A stretch of DNA of 6,479 bases from assembly GCA_012103495.1 (NCBI GenBank), contig WLWR01000102.1, forward strand, positions 1-6,479, in the 5' to 3' direction. Source of the stretch: Legionellales bacterium (GTDB taxonomy: Bacteria; Pseudomonadota; Gammaproteobacteria; WLWR01). Position 1 is the first letter of the stretch. Every line of letters begins with the position of its first letter. Under the pieces are notes generated by a model. That model did no database searches and was not told where the DNA came from. It was given only the letters and a program-made list of their open reading frames with translations. Positions 5,469 through 6,479 of this stretch are shown piece after piece. The position numbers were made by a program, and so were the translations under genes.

Positions 5469-6479
5469 CTAAAATTCTCTTTCTTCCCTGATTCTTGCTG
5501 AATCTATTTGTTCAGTTAAACTATCAATATATTTATCAAGCCATAACTGCACCTTGAGCGAATCTGTTTCACTGCTCCAACGGCGCGCCTTATTTCGCTT
5601 CTCCTCTAAACAGACGCTCTCAGATCCAATGTATCTTCCCATATAGAAATGAGACATGATACTTTCTGCAACGCTTTGATCATCAGCAAACTCCTCTATA
5701 AACATAGCCGTCAAATCGAACTCAGAGTCTAATGTCTTGGGAAGAGCGTGAAGAATTTTCCTTATTCTATTTTTTCGATCGAACTTCACCCATTTGATAA
5801 TACTTTCAGCGGAGATGTGGCGAATCGGTCCATGTTCACCATTTTTCTCAAAATCTGAATCTCCTAGCCAACAATTAATTTGATAATATCTTGTCTCATC
5901 ATTTTCTAAATACTTTGAAATTATCTTCCATGATTCTTCCGGCTCATTTTTTACTATTTCCTCAGCCAATTTCTCAGTAGCATCTTTTTGTTGATTCAAA
6001 CTCCAGTTTGAAAAGTTTTCCAAAATCTTCTTTAACAGCTTTAGCTTATCATTCGGGTATTGAGTAATGTATTCTTCGCCAATTTGATACCAGTAATATC
6101 CATACATTGTATCGTGTTTTTGGGTTTTATGAACTTCACAGGTCAGCACTCTAAAAACTAAACTTTTGGGGAAAGATTTAGCTTTATTATTCTCAAAATA
6201 ATATTCGTAAACTAAAAAAACGGCAGCCTGAGCAGAGCCTTCATCAGTTCGTGATAAGAGAGTTTCTATCGTAGACTCGAAAGTTACTTCAGGTATTTTA
6301 TGTGAGAATTGACGCAAATAAAATCTATAAAAGGCATCTGATGATAACTTTTCATCCATATAAAGCGCTTGCATTTTCAGTATAATATTCTCTGACAATC
6401 CTGATCTCCAGACACATTCAACACCAATTTTTCTGGTATTGCTGTCCTTCAATAACTGACAAACGATTGCTTCCCAACG
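5469..6479 (-). CDS. C-terminal part of a large helical-repeat protein, enters from right edge
   Basis: The frame is open to the right edge (first visible residues RWEAIVCQLLKDSN), so the TTG near 6452 is not the start and the 336 residues seen are only the C-terminus. The sequence is almost entirely amphipathic helix. It has repeated Trp/Tyr-rich helix pairs (MYGYYWYQIGEEYI near 125; LENDETRYYQINCWLG near 192-206), then IIKWVKFDRKNRIRKI near 227-242, and a charged end (IDSARIREEREF). This resembles the HEAT-like C-terminal modules of large bacterial defence proteins carrying NTPase or SIR2 effectors; I cannot assign a family. The effector or NTPase domain would lie outside the window. It is encoded on the same strand as the SIR2-like gene but 740 bp away, with no obvious shared operon. 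The tail is complete, so truncation is only by the window edge. Confidence 0.75.
   Translation of the reverse strand, partial: RWEAIVCQLLKDSNTRKIGVECVWRSGLSENIILKMQALYMDEKLSSDAFYRFYLRQFSHKIPEVTFESTIETLLSRTDEGSAQAAVFLVYEYYFENNKAKSFPKSLVFRVLTCEVHKTQKHDTMYGYYWYQIGEEYITQYPNDKLKLLKKILENFSNWSLNQQKDATEKLAEEIVKNEPEESWKIISKYLENDETRYYQINCWLGDSDFEKNGEHGPIRHISAESIIKWVKFDRKNRIRKILHALPKTLDSEFDLTAMFIEEFADDQSVAESIMSHFYMGRYIGSESVCLEEKRNKARRWSSETDSLKVQLWLDKYIDSLTEQIDSARIREEREF

Noticed and set aside
6222..6234. Kingella-type DNA uptake sequence resemblance (GGCAGCCTGA)
   Set aside because: It is a single imperfect copy inside a coding region, and no other copies were seen in the window.

Overview
The window looks like an accessory region of a moderately AT-rich bacterium, probably a proteobacterium. 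It carries a phage- or plasmid-type replication gene followed by leftward genes of defence-island character. No housekeeping gene, tRNA or rRNA was seen. Organism assignment is inference, and no taxon can be named. All family calls were made by eye without a database search.

Left edge (1 to about 265). The first ~190 bases are very AT-rich and are open on the minus strand. They encode a peptide that resembles the C-terminal module of proteins common in nucleocytoplasmic large DNA viruses. The next ~70 bases read rightward as a piece with an HEFIH (HExxH) motif. At about 264 the reading changes abruptly into a COG2865-type gene that has lost the start of its N-terminal domain. This looks like a mosaic junction, either real or an assembly chimera.

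Centre (265 to 2670). The COG2865-type protein has the tail of a Schlafen/AlbA_2 domain, a GHKL-like ATPase and a C-terminal winged helix. Its linker DNA holds regularly spaced TGCACCT repeats. It is followed by a replication initiator with an N-terminal winged helix and a C-terminal FWxxYPxKxxK / TWLxQGxW module. The middle of this gene contains four 21-bp iterons, arranged as two copies of a 147-bp tandem duplication, followed by 45 uninterrupted A/T bases. This is the layout of the lambda origin inside gene O and is the strongest finding here. A TGTCCGA dyad lies upstream of the start codon.

Right of the initiator (2670 to 3690). The plus strand is rich in G and T. It has one possible orphan ORF with a good Shine-Dalgarno sequence, a perfect 11-bp-arm dyad, and otherwise no recognisable gene.

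Right half (3690 to 6479). Two leftward genes are present: a complete SIR2-like protein with a four-cysteine zinc knuckle, and the C-terminal third or so of a large helical-repeat protein that enters from the right edge. They are separated by ~740 bases that hold a strong hairpin and short repeats but no convincing gene. SIR2-fold proteins are recurrent anti-phage NADase effectors, so a defence role is plausible but not shown by the sequence.
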